Assembly (NCBI GenBank): GCA_001661245.1
Contig: KV454017.1
Location: 387,965-451,964, forward strand
Direction: 5' to 3'
Length of the DNA: 64,000 nt
Source: Pachysolen tannophilus NRRL Y-2460
Taxonomy: Eukaryota > Ascomycota > Pichiomycetes > Alaninales > Pachysolenaceae
The position numbers were made by a program, and so were the translations under genes. Below, piece by piece: positions 28,651 to 39,694 of the stretch (positions are counted from its first letter, which is position 1; every line of letters begins with the position of its first letter). The notes under the pieces were generated by a model, which had not been told where the DNA came from, made no database searches, and was given only the letters and a program-made list of their open reading frames with translations.

Positions 28651-29460
28651 ATGTCATTAATAAGGGTATTACCAATTGTCAAGGTTTCAAGTAAATCTTG
28701 TAATACAGCGGTACAAAATGGATTAATGTCCAAACGGTTTTTACAGACAATAAACTTATCTGTGAGGTCGTCATCATCTGCTACAACAACGAATGAAATG
28801 TTGCATAATAGTAATAATAATAATTCGATGAATTATTCTATTGGGAATAACCGCCATCATCAATCATCTCAAATGGGGGATGAAGTTGGTTCAAAATGGT
28901 CTAAACATGAATTACCAAGAGGAAAATCGTTAAAAGAATTATTAGAATATAATGATAATCACACTGAAAATTCGAGAAGATATAGAAAGGAGCCTGTCGA
29001 TAAAGTATCGGCATCTACAGCAAATACAAATACAAATACAAATACAAATTCAACTTCAACTACAAATAATACCAAAACAAGCACATCATCTCTGTCTACG
29101 AAACCACATAAAAAGAGAAGACAATTGAGGCCAAGAAAGGCTTTAATAACATTGTCGCCAAATGCTGTTCGTCATTTAAAAGCCTTGTCCGCTCAGCCGA
29201 CACCAAAGATGATCAGAATTGGTGTTATGAATAGAGGATGCTCTGGTTTAACTTATCATTTAGAATACGTTACAGAGCCAGGTAAATTCGATGAGTCTGT
29301 TGAACAAGATGGTGTTAAAGTATTGATTGATTCAAAAGCTTTGTTTAGTATAGTAGGTTCAGAAATGGATTGGATTGATAATAAATTGGCCTCAAAATTC
29401 GTTTTTAAGAATCCAAACTCAAAAGGAACGTGTGGATGCGGTGAAAGTTTTATGGTCTAG
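28651..29460 (+). CDS. ISA1: Mitochondrial Fe-S assembly protein Isa1 (A-type)
   Basis: Isa1, with Isa2 and Iba57, assembles [4Fe-4S] clusters for aconitase and lipoyl synthase in the mitochondrial matrix. I start it at ATG 28651 (MSLIRVLPIVKVSSKS), giving 269 residues; the frame is open upstream but has no ATG. The first about 150 residues are a targeting sequence and low-complexity S/N/T linker (a TAATAA and an ACAAAT repeat underlie NSNN and TNTNTN). The conserved A-type domain is the last about 105 residues: ALITLSPNAVRHLKAL, IRIGVMNRGCSGLTYHLEYV and the C-terminal CGCGESF. The three iron-binding cysteines (RGCSGL; CGCG) are present. It follows FRA1 head-to-tail, and the two are functionally linked. 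Confidence 0.95.
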   Translation: MSLIRVLPIVKVSSKSCNTAVQNGLMSKRFLQTINLSVRSSSSATTTNEMLHNSNNNNSMNYSIGNNRHHQSSQMGDEVGSKWSKHELPRGKSLKELLEYNDNHTENSRRYRKEPVDKVSASTANTNTNTNTNSTSTTNNTKTSTSSLSTKPHKKRRQLRPRKALITLSPNAVRHLKALSAQPTPKMIRIGVMNRGCSGLTYHLEYVTEPGKFDESVEQDGVKVLIDSKALFSIVGSEMDWIDNKLASKFVFKNPNSKGTCGCGESFMV

Positions 29461-30462
29461 GCATGTTATTTCATTTTATTTCATTTCATTACATTACATT
29501 TCAATTTAATTTTTGTAATTGTTGGCTTGCTTTTTGAAATGTCATATATTATTATTTATTTGGGTTTTTCTCTTCAAAGTTTTATATATTTAATGAACGG
29601 GTTAGATTTAATTTAATTTTGAAACTTGTAGTTTTAATTCTTAATTCTCTAAATTTAAATTTGGTAGCAGACTTGTGATTTTTTTTTTAAAAAATACTAT
29701 AGAATAATTATAATTTCTATTCTACTATACTACTATAGAAGCTTACTCTATATTAAATTATCCTTACACTTATTTCCTTAATTACACTGAAATTCGCTTT
29801 TTTTTTTGTTCTCTTACTTTTTTTGACTCACATTATTTATGATTTTGATTTTTGATACGCGACCAATGTTTTTCTGTAAAAAAATTATCGTTGAGCCGCT
29901 TGAACTGCAGCTCTCAATTTTTTGTTAGGAATTAAGTTAAATCTTATGCAGTGAAGATGAAAGAAAACCAAGAAGCTTTTGAACCATTAGCATCGATCTT
30001 TTGGATACTCTTTTGTTGTTATTTTTTTCCCCAAATTATCAAAAATTTTTACACTGATTCTGTTGCTGCATGACTTGATTGGGTGGAGACGAAAATGGCA
30101 AAAAGAAAAAAAGAAAAAGAAAAGCATGTGCAAGAAGTAGAAGTAGAAGGTTTTCTCTATTTGTGTAACTTTTTATAAGCAGCATAAACCAACGTTTTAG
30201 AATTCATATCGCTTCCCATGACACAAACTAGCAAGAAGATGTATTGACTTTTTTTTTTTTGCATAAATTTACTTTTTGTAGATTCTTAAATATGTGATGT
30301 TTACAAGTTTTTGGTTGTTATTTTAGTAGTTTCAAGTAGTTTGAAGTACTTTTCTGTCTTTTTATTCTTGATAAGAAAGAAAAGATAACTTAAAGCATAA
30401 ATAATAATTTGAAAACCAGCTAATAAAAAAAAAAAAGAAAAACAGAAAGAAAATTTTTAAAA
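29461..30462. promoter_or_regulatory. ISA1 3' flank and SOD promoter region
   Basis: One kilobase of AT-rich sequence without ORFs. It includes pyrimidine-rich tracts and an A-rich leader just before the SOD ATG. I see no RNA gene; snoRNA-type C/D box pairs were sought and not found. Confidence 0.4.
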
Positions 30463-31347
30463 ATGCATTTGAAAAACGTAGTTATTCCTTTGGCTTTATT
30501 GTCTACTGCAGTGGCAGATCAAGCTCCTGTTAATAGCAATTCACCAAAAAAAGTTGTTGCCAGAGCAGATTTTGATAATGAGAAATTACATGGTATCATT
30601 AAATTCCAGGCACCAAATGGTACTGTGAGAGTTCATGTTGATCTCACGGGATTACCAGAAGAAGGTGGACCATTCCAATACCATATTCACAAGAAGCCTG
30701 TTCCAGAATCTGGTGACTGTTATGCAACAGAAACACATTTCAATCCTTATAATGCACCACCAGATTGTGAGGCACAGCAAGATGATAGTTATTGTCAAGT
30801 TGGTGATTTATCAGGAAAACATGGTTTTATCAATACCACCTGTTTTGAAACCAGATATTGGGATCCATACTTGTCTTTAAACCCTAAGAGTAAAGCTTAT
30901 CCTGTTGGTTTATCAATTAATCTTCATTATGCAAACTTGACTCGTTTTGCATGTGCCAACATTAAAATTTCAAAAGAAAAAGTTGATAAAAAAAATGATT
31001 TAGAATTAAGAGATTTGAAAAATTATGAAGAAGAGAATGAAGAAGAAGAATTGGTTCCATTGGAGTATGCTGCTTCTCCTGAAGCTATCTCTGTTCAAGA
31101 AGATTCTAATACTTTAAAAAGTCAATTTAATTTAAGAGATGATATCTCAAATCAAAATTCTACTCTGTCAAATACAACAGTTACTGGATCAAATGTAACC
31201 AATGCAACTAATAGTACTGGTGCAGTTAACGGTACCTCGGGAACTTATTGTTCTACCCAATACGAAAATATTGCTGGCTTGAACAGTTTCCGTTCAGGAT
31301 CTGCATTGGCTGTAATTGCAGCTGGAATTGCCAGTTATTTAATTTAA
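30463..31347 (+). CDS. GPI-anchored extracellular Cu-only superoxide dismutase (SOD4/5/6-like)
   Basis: It detoxifies extracellular superoxide at the cell wall. The 294-residue protein has a signal peptide (cleavage likely after A18, LSTAVA-DQ), a Cu/Zn-SOD fold from about 35 to 170, an acidic/Ser-Thr-Asn linker, and a hydrophobic GPI-signal tail (SGSALAVIAAGIASYLI). Copper ligands are seen as H74 and H76 (QYHIHKKP), H92 (ETHFNPY) and H155 (INLHYANL). The zinc loop lacks the usual second and third histidines (CQVGDLSGKHG instead of RHVGDLG-type), and the electrostatic loop is missing, as in Candida albicans Sod5. Cysteines C86 and C164 can form the structural disulphide. The exact GPI attachment residue cannot be fixed by eye. 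Confidence 0.92.
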   Translation: MHLKNVVIPLALLSTAVADQAPVNSNSPKKVVARADFDNEKLHGIIKFQAPNGTVRVHVDLTGLPEEGGPFQYHIHKKPVPESGDCYATETHFNPYNAPPDCEAQQDDSYCQVGDLSGKHGFINTTCFETRYWDPYLSLNPKSKAYPVGLSINLHYANLTRFACANIKISKEKVDKKNDLELRDLKNYEEENEEEELVPLEYAASPEAISVQEDSNTLKSQFNLRDDISNQNSTLSNTTVTGSNVTNATNSTGAVNGTSGTYCSTQYENIAGLNSFRSGSALAVIAAGIASYLI

Positions 31348-32365
31348 AGAGTTTTAAATACAAACCAGAAAACCAAAAACCAAAAAACCAAAAAAAAAAA
31401 AAAAGATAAAAAAGAAAAAAAACACAAAAAAATTACATTATTCTCTTTCTTAGTTGATTCTTTTATTTGATTTTAGATCTTTTTTTTTTTTCCTTTCTTT
31501 CTTTTTCTTTTACGTTATTGCATTTTCCTTAAGATTTTATTTATTTTTTACATTGTTTGTTTTATTGAAAAAAACTTTCAACTATTTTTAAAACTTTTTT
31601 TCTATTTTTTTTTTTTTTTTATTATCATTTTCATTTATTTATTAAAACCCATTTCTTTTGCTTTTTGTTTTTGATTTTTGTTTCCTATGGCCATCTTGTG
31701 ATTTATTGAAAAATTTTGATGAAATAATCATAACTTCTGAAGTTAGACCACTAAACATATATTTTATTTACAGAGGTTTTTTTTTTTGATTTATTTCATC
31801 ACTTATAGATCCATATACATTTTTTTATATTTTCAGTAATTTCCTATGGTTTTGTGATTTATGGCTTTCAATTTCATTTTTTTTTTAAGAAAATATTATA
31901 GATAGATATACAGATACATATATAGATATATACTTATTGGTTCAACTAAACTTTTCTTTTCTGTAGACTAGAGAATTTATTCTATAAATTCGTTGATGAT
32001 CTTTTTGGTGTTTTCCCCCTTTTTTACCCCCTTTTTTCGCCAGAAAACTTATATTGATCTAATAAAAGTGTAACTTCAGTTTCCAGTTAATTTATCAACC
32101 ATATTCTCCAAAGACAAGAACTCTGTGAAGAAGTTATGAACTTGTCCAAGGTAAAACTACTCGATTAAAGCTGAGTGTTTTTCTTTTTTGTTTGTTTGTC
32201 TCAACTGAACTGATACAATATTCGTAAAAGTTTTTTTATACATTTCTTTATGAGAACAATTACCACGAGGTTTACACTTTTTATACTAATATTATATCAT
32301 TATAAGAATTTAATATTTATTGTGATCTATATTATCTATAGAAAATCGCAATTTTTGTTCATTAT
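31348..32365. other. Convergent intergenic spacer SOD / GCG1
   Basis: One kilobase between two 3' ends, dominated by A tracts then T tracts (many T8-T14 runs). A string TTGATGATC near 31993 resembles a snoRNA C box, but no matching D box lies at a fitting distance. No gene is supported. Confidence 0.4.
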
Positions 32366-33118
32366 CTATACTTTTTTCTGAAATTTTAGAGAACATTTTA
32401 ATAACTCTTTCAAGTAATAATCATTTGAGTTATGATTGGGGTCTAATGTCTTTAACGAAGTAACCAAATTACTCAAATATTCAAGATTTGGCCCACTTGG
32501 TCCTACATTTGTACTTATTATGGATGCTGTGTCATTGATATCTTCGGGTCCAACAAAAGAGGCATTATCAATAGTTCCGATATAAACAATAGATTTGATA
32601 AGATAATTACCGTTTGCATCTTTATTCAAAGTTGACATTAACTCAAGTAATTCAGGATCCAGTTCTTGATCAGGTAATAGCCTCACGTTGAAATCAACTT
32701 CATGCGCAGTATACCCATCTTGTTCTCTAAGTTCTAAATATTCTGCAACTTCCTTAGCCTTTGATGGTGGAATATAATATATGCAACCCCAAATGGATAA
32801 ATCTTTTACCGTTAACTCATCAAAATTCACACCACTACCCAGTCTATCTCTTAGCTCATACTTCAATACATCTTTTTGAAACAGCTCATTTTGCTGAATA
32901 TTCTTCAAATCAATAAGTGTCACAACTCTTCCAGGACTTTCCGGAGTACCTCTATGATCAGAAGATGATTGCCAAAACCTTCTGACAAATCCATTTATAT
33001 GACCTGGAAGTCTATATACAGCATGAGGTGGAGGCTTGAATAATAAAGACCCATAGCCTAATACCCAACTAGGCTTTTCTGAATAAGTCATAACCTTTCG
33101 TAATATCTGTTCCATCAT
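32366..33118 (-). CDS. GCG1: Gamma-glutamylcyclotransferase (ChaC family), glutathione degradation
   Basis: Gcg1 cleaves glutathione to 5-oxoproline and Cys-Gly in the cytosol. The frame is open further upstream, but only from a GTG; the first ATGs are at 33118 and 33115, with another at 33091. Homology of SWVLGYGSLLFKPP to S. cerevisiae Gcg1 (which begins eight residues before this motif) makes 33091 the likeliest start (241 residues), while 33118 gives 250. ChaC landmarks: the GYGSL nucleotide-like loop, RRFWQSSSDHRGTPESPGR, the catalytic glutamate region LELREQDGYT, and YIGTIDNASFVGPED. It diverges from the POX18-like gene across about 190 bp. Confidence 0.93.
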   Translation of the reverse strand: MMEQILRKVMTYSEKPSWVLGYGSLLFKPPPHAVYRLPGHINGFVRRFWQSSSDHRGTPESPGRVVTLIDLKNIQQNELFQKDVLKYELRDRLGSGVNFDELTVKDLSIWGCIYYIPPSKAKEVAEYLELREQDGYTAHEVDFNVRLLPDQELDPELLELMSTLNKDANGNYLIKSIVYIGTIDNASFVGPEDINDTASIISTNVGPSGPNLEYLSNLVTSLKTLDPNHNSNDYYLKELLKCSLKFQKKV

Positions 33119-33311
33119 TTTAAATATATGATCTTTTGAAACAATTTCTTTCAAAAAAAAACCACAATTTGAAGAAAAAGGTCGTTCGTTCACTGCAACA
33201 CCATTTTGACTGCATAAAAGGGTGATGATGATGATGATAATAGAGATAAATGGATAGATAGATATAAGAATTGAATAGTCGGAAATTTAATTAGTTATTA
33301 TTGAAGAGATC

Positions 33312-33789
33312 ATGTCGTTTAAATCAATAGGTTATCTTGATGCAATTAGGAAAGTTTTGGAATCGAATTCTAAGTTAAAAGAATCAACTATTAAAAAAGT
33401 AAGTTTCCATTTATTTCAAATTTTAATTGTTTTTTTATGTTGCTTTTTGATAAGAGTTGTAAGTTAATGCTAACAATATTAATAAATTTCTTTAGACTGA
33501 TGCTATTATCATTTTCAATATTAAAAACAAAAAAGGTGATTTGAAGTCATTTTCTTTGGATTTGAAAAAAACTGGAGAATTAACTGAAATTGATCCACCA
33601 CCTGCAGAGCAAGTTGCAGATATTATAATTGATATCAGTGATTTGGATTTTAAAAAATTAATCTTGGCTAAAACTAATGCTCAAAGATTATTTATGAATG
33701 GAAGATTGAAGATAAAAGGTAATGTTATGAAAGCTGCTAATATAGAGAATATATTAAAAGCTGCTAATCCAATTAAGGCTAAGTTGTAA
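33312..33789 (+). CDS. POX18: Peroxisomal SCP2-domain (PXP-18/POX18-like) lipid-binding protein, two exons
   Basis: A small non-specific lipid-transfer protein like Candida tropicalis PXP-18, which is induced by oleate and binds acyl-CoA in peroxisomes. Exon 1 (33312-33398) encodes MSFKSIGYLDAIRKVL... to TIKK (29 codons); exon 2 (33496-33789) continues with TDAIIIFNIKNKKGD. The 126-residue product has the SCP2 motifs FNIKNKKG, ADIIIDISDLDFKKLI and NAQRLFMNGRLKIKGNVMKAA, and ends in A-K-L, a peroxisomal targeting signal type 1. S. cerevisiae lacks such a gene. The product length equals that of PXP-18 (127). Confidence 0.92.
33399..33495 (+). other. Spliceosomal intron in POX18-like gene
   Basis: A 97-nt phase-0 intron with donor GTAAGT, branch site TGCTAAC (33468-33474) and acceptor TTTAG. 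Splicing joins two halves of a conserved SCP2 domain. Confidence 0.92.
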
Positions 33790-33907
33790 GATTCTTGCTA
33801 GAGATTATATCTAATATATATTAAACAGATGAGACTATATGTATTTAACTATCTATAAAACAGTCAATTTTTTTTTTATTTTTTTATTCTATTTTATTTT
33901 ATTTTAT

Positions 33908-36900
33908 TTACAAACTAACCCAGTTACCACTGCAAAAACAAGTTCTTGCAAAAGCTGATGTCCAATGATTGGTAGAAATAGTGTTAAATACATTGTCTTC
34001 TCTTCCTGTTTTGATTGCTCCACAACAAATACACCGCTTAATGTTGGAACCCAATATGATATTTTTAGATAGGCCATCAATTAAAGGTTCATGGGATTTT
34101 TTATTAACAAAAGGATTCATGTAGTTATTATGATATTCTTCTGATGTAGTTAAATGTTTATGATTCAAGATAACTTCTAAATCTAGATGTGACCCTCCCA
34201 TTTTATTCATTTTCAAATTACTATCTTGATAACCATTTAATTTTAACCAGTCAACATTATAGAAAAATAAATCGGCAACATTAAATTCTTTTTTAATAAT
34301 TCTAAAATAAATTTGACAAAATTTTTTAACTGGTTCAACATATTGCAGAGGAACAATAGCTTGACAAATTAATTTTTGTTCAATTGCATATGAGCTTACT
34401 TTATCAAACTTCATGTTACGTAAAGTATTATCTGTATCTAACAAAAATTTCTCAAAAACATCTAATTTAATTGGTGAATCCAAAATAATAGAATTCAACC
34501 TTTCTGCAGCTTCAAAACTAGGAAGTGATGTTATATCTTTAGAAACATTTGACGACTCGATGCTTTTCTTAATATATTCATGAATTCTTTTGATCCCCGC
34601 TATTGAAAATAAAAGCAATGCTCTTGGAACTTTACCTAAAATCAACGGAATCACTATAAAATCATTGAGTAGCTTGTTTGAATTCAGATCATTTACTAAT
34701 TGTTCATTAATTTCAACAAATTCTTGATTAAGCAATATTATAAAATCCATACACCATCTTATTACACCTATATTAGCCAATATGTTGTCTGCTCTACGCC
34801 TTACTTCTTCTGGGTTACTATTATTTATACCTCTTTGAATTTGATGGAAAAGAGCTCTTAAAGTAATTGTTATTGCAAAGCAACAACATCTTAAATTTAA
34901 CATAGCCCATGCAATCTTCCCAGTTTTAGTTCTTTCCCATGATTTTCCTGTCCCTAATGTCATTTGTAAACTAAGCATTCTTTGGAAAGGTGGATTTGTT
35001 AATAATTTATCTGTTTGTTCTCTTCCATAATCCAAAGAAAAATTAATAGCTCTATGACATTCTTCAATTATTGATATTTTTAATTTAGAGGTATATTCAT
35101 CACTTGCAATCTTGGATATTCTTTCAATCTCTAATTGAATAGTGGCATATAGATCAGTTGAAAAAGAACCTGTAAAACAGGCAACTGTGTGACAGTATGC
35201 AAATGCTACTGCTGTGAGCAATAAGTAACCCTTCTTTGGAACAAAATTTTCTGAATCTGAAGAATTTAAAACCAAAGACCTTCTTAAACATTGTAATCTC
35301 AAAATGTTTGAGTCAGGTTCCATATAAACTAATGCAGATATATTTGGTGAAACACAAACATATAAAGGTTCAGCGTCGATTTTAGGAAATTCAAAACCTG
35401 CATCCAATAATGAACCAATTGTTTGTGGTAATTCAAGATTAGTAGAATTACTTAGGGAAGGATTATTAAAATTAATTGAACTATTTGTTTCTGGTTTAAC
35501 ATAATTATTTTCAATTTTTTTCATTGTTGCCCTATCTAAAAATTCTACCGATCCCTTTTTAAATGCAATGGAAATCAAAGTATCGGCATTTAGTGATCGT
35601 ATTGACAATACTGAGTCTGAACATCTGATAATATTTTTGTAATTTATTGAATTAGTGGAAAATGCATCTGAATTAACATTATTATTCACTATTTCACCAT
35701 TCCCATTTATTGATGCAAATACGTTTGAAAAACCTGTAGAATTTTCATCTATTTGATAATTATAAATCGTTGATATAGTTCCACTGTTACTTTTAGTTTC
35801 AAAAACAACAAAAATATCCAAAGCAGTACTAGTTATATGGTTTGGAGAAATCATTTCTATATGTGACAAATATTGTAAAAGTCCAGTTTTCGGATCTATC
35901 TGATTGACATTTTCTTTTAAGATTCTTTCAATTTTAAGCTGTACTGTATCTTTTAAAGCATCCGGAGTAACAAAGTTTGGTATTTTCTGCTGCTGAATAG
36001 CAGAATTTATCAAGTAACCCCAATTTATTATGATTTTATAACTTTTCAAAGTCTGTGATACTGAACAATATATTGTTGCTATAATTGTACCATTTCTTTG
36101 AAAACCAATTGACGCATGTGAAATCCAACCATCCTCACCACTACCATTTGAATCAGTGGTTTGAGATGAAGATGAAGCTAAAGGCTCCAAAAAACTCGAG
36201 ACTCGAGTGATATCAATACCATGTTCACCTTGGAACCATAAACATACTTCTCCATTTTTCCTAATACCTATACAAGCTTGCTTACCAGGAATTGGATGCA
36301 TGGCTCCATGTGACTTATACTGGTTAATATTATAAGTGTATGCGTTTCCTACAAAATCACCATTAGCTGCTCCAAACAGCGACGCACAACCTGTTGAAAC
36401 CATTGTTTGAGGTGTAGTATTTATACGTAACGCAGGAGCTTCTGCTATTACTGGTTTATCAACATTCAACCATTTGAAGGCAAGAAGTCGGTAAGGAGAT
36501 TCCTCAGAAAAAGTTAAACGATCAGAGAAAAAATTCCCTTGAACTTGTGGTGGTAAACTTTGTGAATTCAGTCCTGAAGGTGTATCTCTATATATTATTT
36601 CAAATTCATTCAACGAATCCAGTAAAATTTGAGGCAGATGTCCAGGTGAATTTTTTGAAGCTCCTGACATGAATACCGTGAAGTTCCCCATAATATCAGA
36701 AACCATCAACTCAGATGAATTTTGGCTATACAGAACCAATACTAATTCAGGAGCTGGTGGAATTTTAAAATTTGGATTATTGATCTGATTAGATATAGCT
36801 TGTTCTTGAGCAGCTGGTCTTACAGAATACGTGAATGGCGGAGCTAATTGATAAGAGTGTCCATCAAGACATTCCATATACGTTAGACATAAATTGCAAT

Positions 36901-37121
36901 CACTAGCTAGATCCGGAGATGCATATGCTATAAACCCATTTTTAGACCATGATATTTTACTGAAAAATTGTTAGTATTAATCAATATACCAAGCATAAAG
37001 CCAAAAGAGAAAGAAAAAAAAAACAAAAAAAAAGAAACTGAAATTCTCAAACTCACTTTGAAAAATTATATCTCTGACAAACCGCCAGATTGACGTTTCC
37101 AAAGATGCTTTCAATAGTCAT
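33908..37121 (-). CDS. MED16: Mediator tail subunit Med16 (Sin4), two exons
   Basis: Med16 is part of the Mediator tail that relays activator signals to RNA polymerase II. Exon 2 (33908-36959) is open upstream of its first ATG and encodes ISWSKNGFIAYASPDLASDCN before MECLDGHS, so the start lies further 5'. Exon 1 (37057-37121) begins MTIESIFGNVNLAV and joins in frame across a 97-nt intron, giving 1,038 residues. The N-terminal half is a WD40-like propeller (CIGIRKNGEVCLWFQGE, ISHASIGFQRNG); the C-terminal half is helical. The end carries a cysteine-rich element, RCICCGAI ... RTCFCSGNW, typical of fungal Med16. Length is close to S. cerevisiae Sin4 (974). Confidence 0.88.
36960..37056 (-). other. 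Spliceosomal intron in MED16
   Basis: On the minus strand the donor is GTGAGT (at 37056-37051), the branch site TACTAAC (36976-36970) and the acceptor TTTCAG ending at 36960. It interrupts an Asn codon after two bases. Splicing adds a plausible 21-residue N-terminus to the conserved SWSKNGFIAYAS stretch. Confidence 0.85.
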
Positions 37122-37481
37122 TAACTGTCTCCAATTCAATAACTATTAAAATAACAACCGTTGTTTAATACCCTTAAATAACTTTGGTTCATTTAATGAT
37201 CCTATTTTATAAAATGACCCATTTTAGAAGGAACCACACTACGTTTCTTTAGTACCAATAATTGGTATATACAAATTAAATATATATACAGTTGATCTCA
37301 TATTGTACTCATAAAACTTAAGCTAACTATATAAACTATTACTTTTACTACCTTTATAGAGAATTAAAAGGAATTTTCATAAACCCCTTGGAAAAGATGA
37401 ATAATAATAAAAAAAAAACACTAACTTAGAAAATCAAATTTCGTAGAAACTTTAAATTTGTTACTAACATTTTTTTTAAAT
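37122..37481. other. MED16 promoter / GDH 3' flank
   Basis: A 360-bp AT-rich spacer between two minus-strand genes. A small palindrome TTTTATAAAA lies near 37206. No specific regulatory site is convincing. Confidence 0.35.
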
Positions 37482-38858
37482 TTAAAAGACATCACCTTGG
37501 TCGAACATTGCGTTGGCAACTTTGACGAAACCAGCAATGTTAGCACCTTTGACCAAAGATGGGAGAGCTTCTTTGTTTGATTCGGAGGAGTAAGCGACGG
37601 CAGTGTTCAAACAGTTGTTGAAACAGTTGATCATTATATCTTTCAATTTAGCATCAACTTCTTCAGAAGTCCATTGAGTTCTTTGAGAGTTTTGGGCCAT
37701 TTCCAATCCTGAGACAGCAACACCACCACAGTTGGCAGCCTTACCTGGAGCGTACCAGATGGCTGGAGCAGCGGATGAGGATTGAATACGTTGAGCTTCA
37801 AAAACGTCAATGGCTTCTTGAGTTGAACCCATATTTGAACCTTCAGCAACGTATTTACAACCAGCAGAAACTAAAGCTTTTGCTTCTTCACCAGAAATTT
37901 CATTTTGAGTAGCAGATGGTAATGCAACGTCAACTTGTCCGACATAAGTCCATGGACGAACACCTTTGATGTATTTAATGCCACCTGTTGAGAAAGCAGA
38001 AACTTGGGTGATTTCAGCCAATGATTCACGCTTCAATTTACCAGCGGCAATTGCTTCAATCTGAGCAACATTGATACCTTGTTGAGAGATAATTGAACCA
38101 GTTGAGTCTGATAAGGAAACAACAGAACCACCCAATTCAATAACCTTCAAGGCAGCGTATTGAGCAACATTACCAGAACCTGAAATAGCAACTCTTTTAC
38201 CAGCAAAGTTTTCCTTTCCGTTAGTAGCGGTTTCAATCATTTTTTCAACATAATAAACTAAACCATAACCAGTAGCTTCTGGTCTAATTAAAGAACCACC
38301 CCATGATAAACCTTTACCAGTTAAAACACCTTCCCAAGAATTTCTCATTTGCTTATAAGCACCAAATAAGAAACCAATTTCACGACCACCAACATTAATA
38401 TCACCAGCTGGAACATCAGTATCTTGACCAATATAACGAGCCAATTGTCTCATAAATGAAACACAAAATCTTCTAATTTCAGCATCTGATCTACCTTTTG
38501 GATCAAAGTCAGCACCACCTTTACCACCACCAATGTTTAAACCAGTCAAGGCATTCTTGAAAATTTGTTCATAACCCAAGAATTTTAAAATTGATAAATT
38601 GACAGTTGGGTGAAATCTTAAACCACCTTTATATGGACCCAATGCAGAATTGAATTGAACTCTATAACCTCTGTTAACCTCTAATTCACCTTTATCATTT
38701 TCCCAAACAACACGGAATTGAATAACTCTTTCTGGAATTGAAACAACTGGAATCACTTTCTTGAATTCAGGGTGTCTTTCAAATAAAGTAGAGTCATTTA
38801 AAGTAGACAACAATTCGTTGTAAGCTTGTTCGAATTCTGGTTCTTGTGGTTGTACCAT
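37482..38858 (-). CDS. GDH1: NADP-dependent glutamate dehydrogenase
   Basis: It makes glutamate from 2-oxoglutarate and ammonium with NADPH in the cytosol. The first ATG in frame is at 38858 ([16 protein letters not shown]), giving 458 residues, the usual length of fungal NADP-GDH. The substrate pocket is [10 protein letters not shown], the active-site lysine is in [15 protein letters not shown], and the nucleotide-binding Rossmann loop is [19 protein letters not shown]. The C-terminal [19 protein letters not shown] is conserved. Codon use is strongly biased and CTG-free by eye, as expected for high expression. A TATA box (39007-39014) lies about 150 bp upstream. Called GDH1 here; in Candida the orthologue is named GDH3. 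Confidence 0.97.
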   Translation of the reverse strand: MVQPQEPEFEQAYNELLSTLNDSTLFERHPEFKKVIPVVSIPERVIQFRVVWENDKGELEVNRGYRVQFNSALGPYKGGLRFHPTVNLSILKFLGYEQIFKNALTGLNIGGGKGGADFDPKGRSDAEIRRFCVSFMRQLARYIGQDTDVPAGDINVGGREIGFLFGAYKQMRNSWEGVLTGKGLSWGGSLIRPEATGYGLVYYVEKMIETATNGKENFAGKRVAISGSGNVAQYAALKVIELGGSVVSLSDSTGSIISQQGINVAQIEAIAAGKLKRESLAEITQVSAFSTGGIKYIKGVRPWTYVGQVDVALPSATQNEISGEEAKALVSAGCKYVAEGSNMGSTQEAIDVFEAQRIQSSSAAPAIWYAPGKAANCGGVAVSGLEMAQNSQRTQWTSEEVDAKLKDIMINCFNNCLNTAVAYSSESNKEALPSLVKGANIAGFVKVANAMFDQGDVF

Positions 38859-39006
38859 TGTCAAAGATTTTGATTTTTTTTTCTTCTTTTACAAAGTAAA
38901 AACGGACTTAATTAAATTTATTAAAAAGCTAATTAATTGATAACAAGAAAAGAGAGAGATTTTTCAACGTAAAAAACGTCCAAATAAGAAATGGAAATTT
39001 ACAGAC

Positions 39007-39014
39007 TTTATATA
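39007..39014 (-). promoter_or_regulatory. TATA box of GDH1
   Basis: On the minus strand the sequence reads TATATAAA, a perfect TATAWAWR match, about 150 bp before the GDH ATG at 38858. Confidence 0.55.
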
Positions 39015-39664
39015 GTACGATCAAACGTTGGACGAAGATGGTTTAAGCTTGCATTGGGCAAAGTCAGCAATATTATGCGCACGTAATGTTCGTGGATTGA
39101 AATTATGTGAAAAAAAAAAAAAAAAAAAATTTTTTTTCATTCATTCATTCTTCTGCATTATGTCGCTTAAGGAAGAGCGCGAAAAGTTTTTAAGCGCGAT
39201 GAAAAATAAAAAAAAATTAAATTGAAGAAACGGAAATGTAAAGTGGAGGTCCATAACTTTGGTGGACTTTTTGATTCGTTTTTTTTTTTCTTCTGGCTTT
39301 TGTGCAAGAGTGCAAGAGAGTTGCGAAAAAAAAAAAGATACGGTTCGCGAAATTTGTATAAAAATAAAAGAAATTTGTAAAAACTATGCTGACGTTTTCC
39401 ATTTCCATGAACCTCCGTATCCATTATTATTATTTTTTTCCAACTCCTAAACCGGTATTAAATTAATAATAAATATGTCCTGAAAGTTAATTTAGATCGA
39501 ATAGATTAGAGAAAATTAATGTGGTGGTATTTTACAGGAGTAGTTAGTTAGTCATCGAAAAAACAAAAAAAAAAAAAATTACGATAATGTTATGTACTTC
39601 TGCAAAAACGTTAGAATGTAAACTTTAAGGTTATTGGTTGTCTGGCAATGCTTTATCTAAGGCC

Positions 39665-39694
39665 AACAGAATTTGTTTAAACAGAATTTGTTTA
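39665..39694. repeat. 15-bp tandem duplication
   Basis: AACAGAATTTGTTTA is present twice in direct tandem in the GDH-TTI2 spacer. No coding or known regulatory meaning is apparent. Confidence 0.85.

Noticed and set aside
31993-32175. TTGATGATC as a snoRNA C box with later CTGAG
   Set aside because: The C box is off consensus, the D box is about 180 nt away and there is no C'/D' pair.
39028-39450. Overlapping small ORFs on both strands upstream of GDH
   Set aside because: They overlap each other, are built of A/T homopolymers and resemble no protein.
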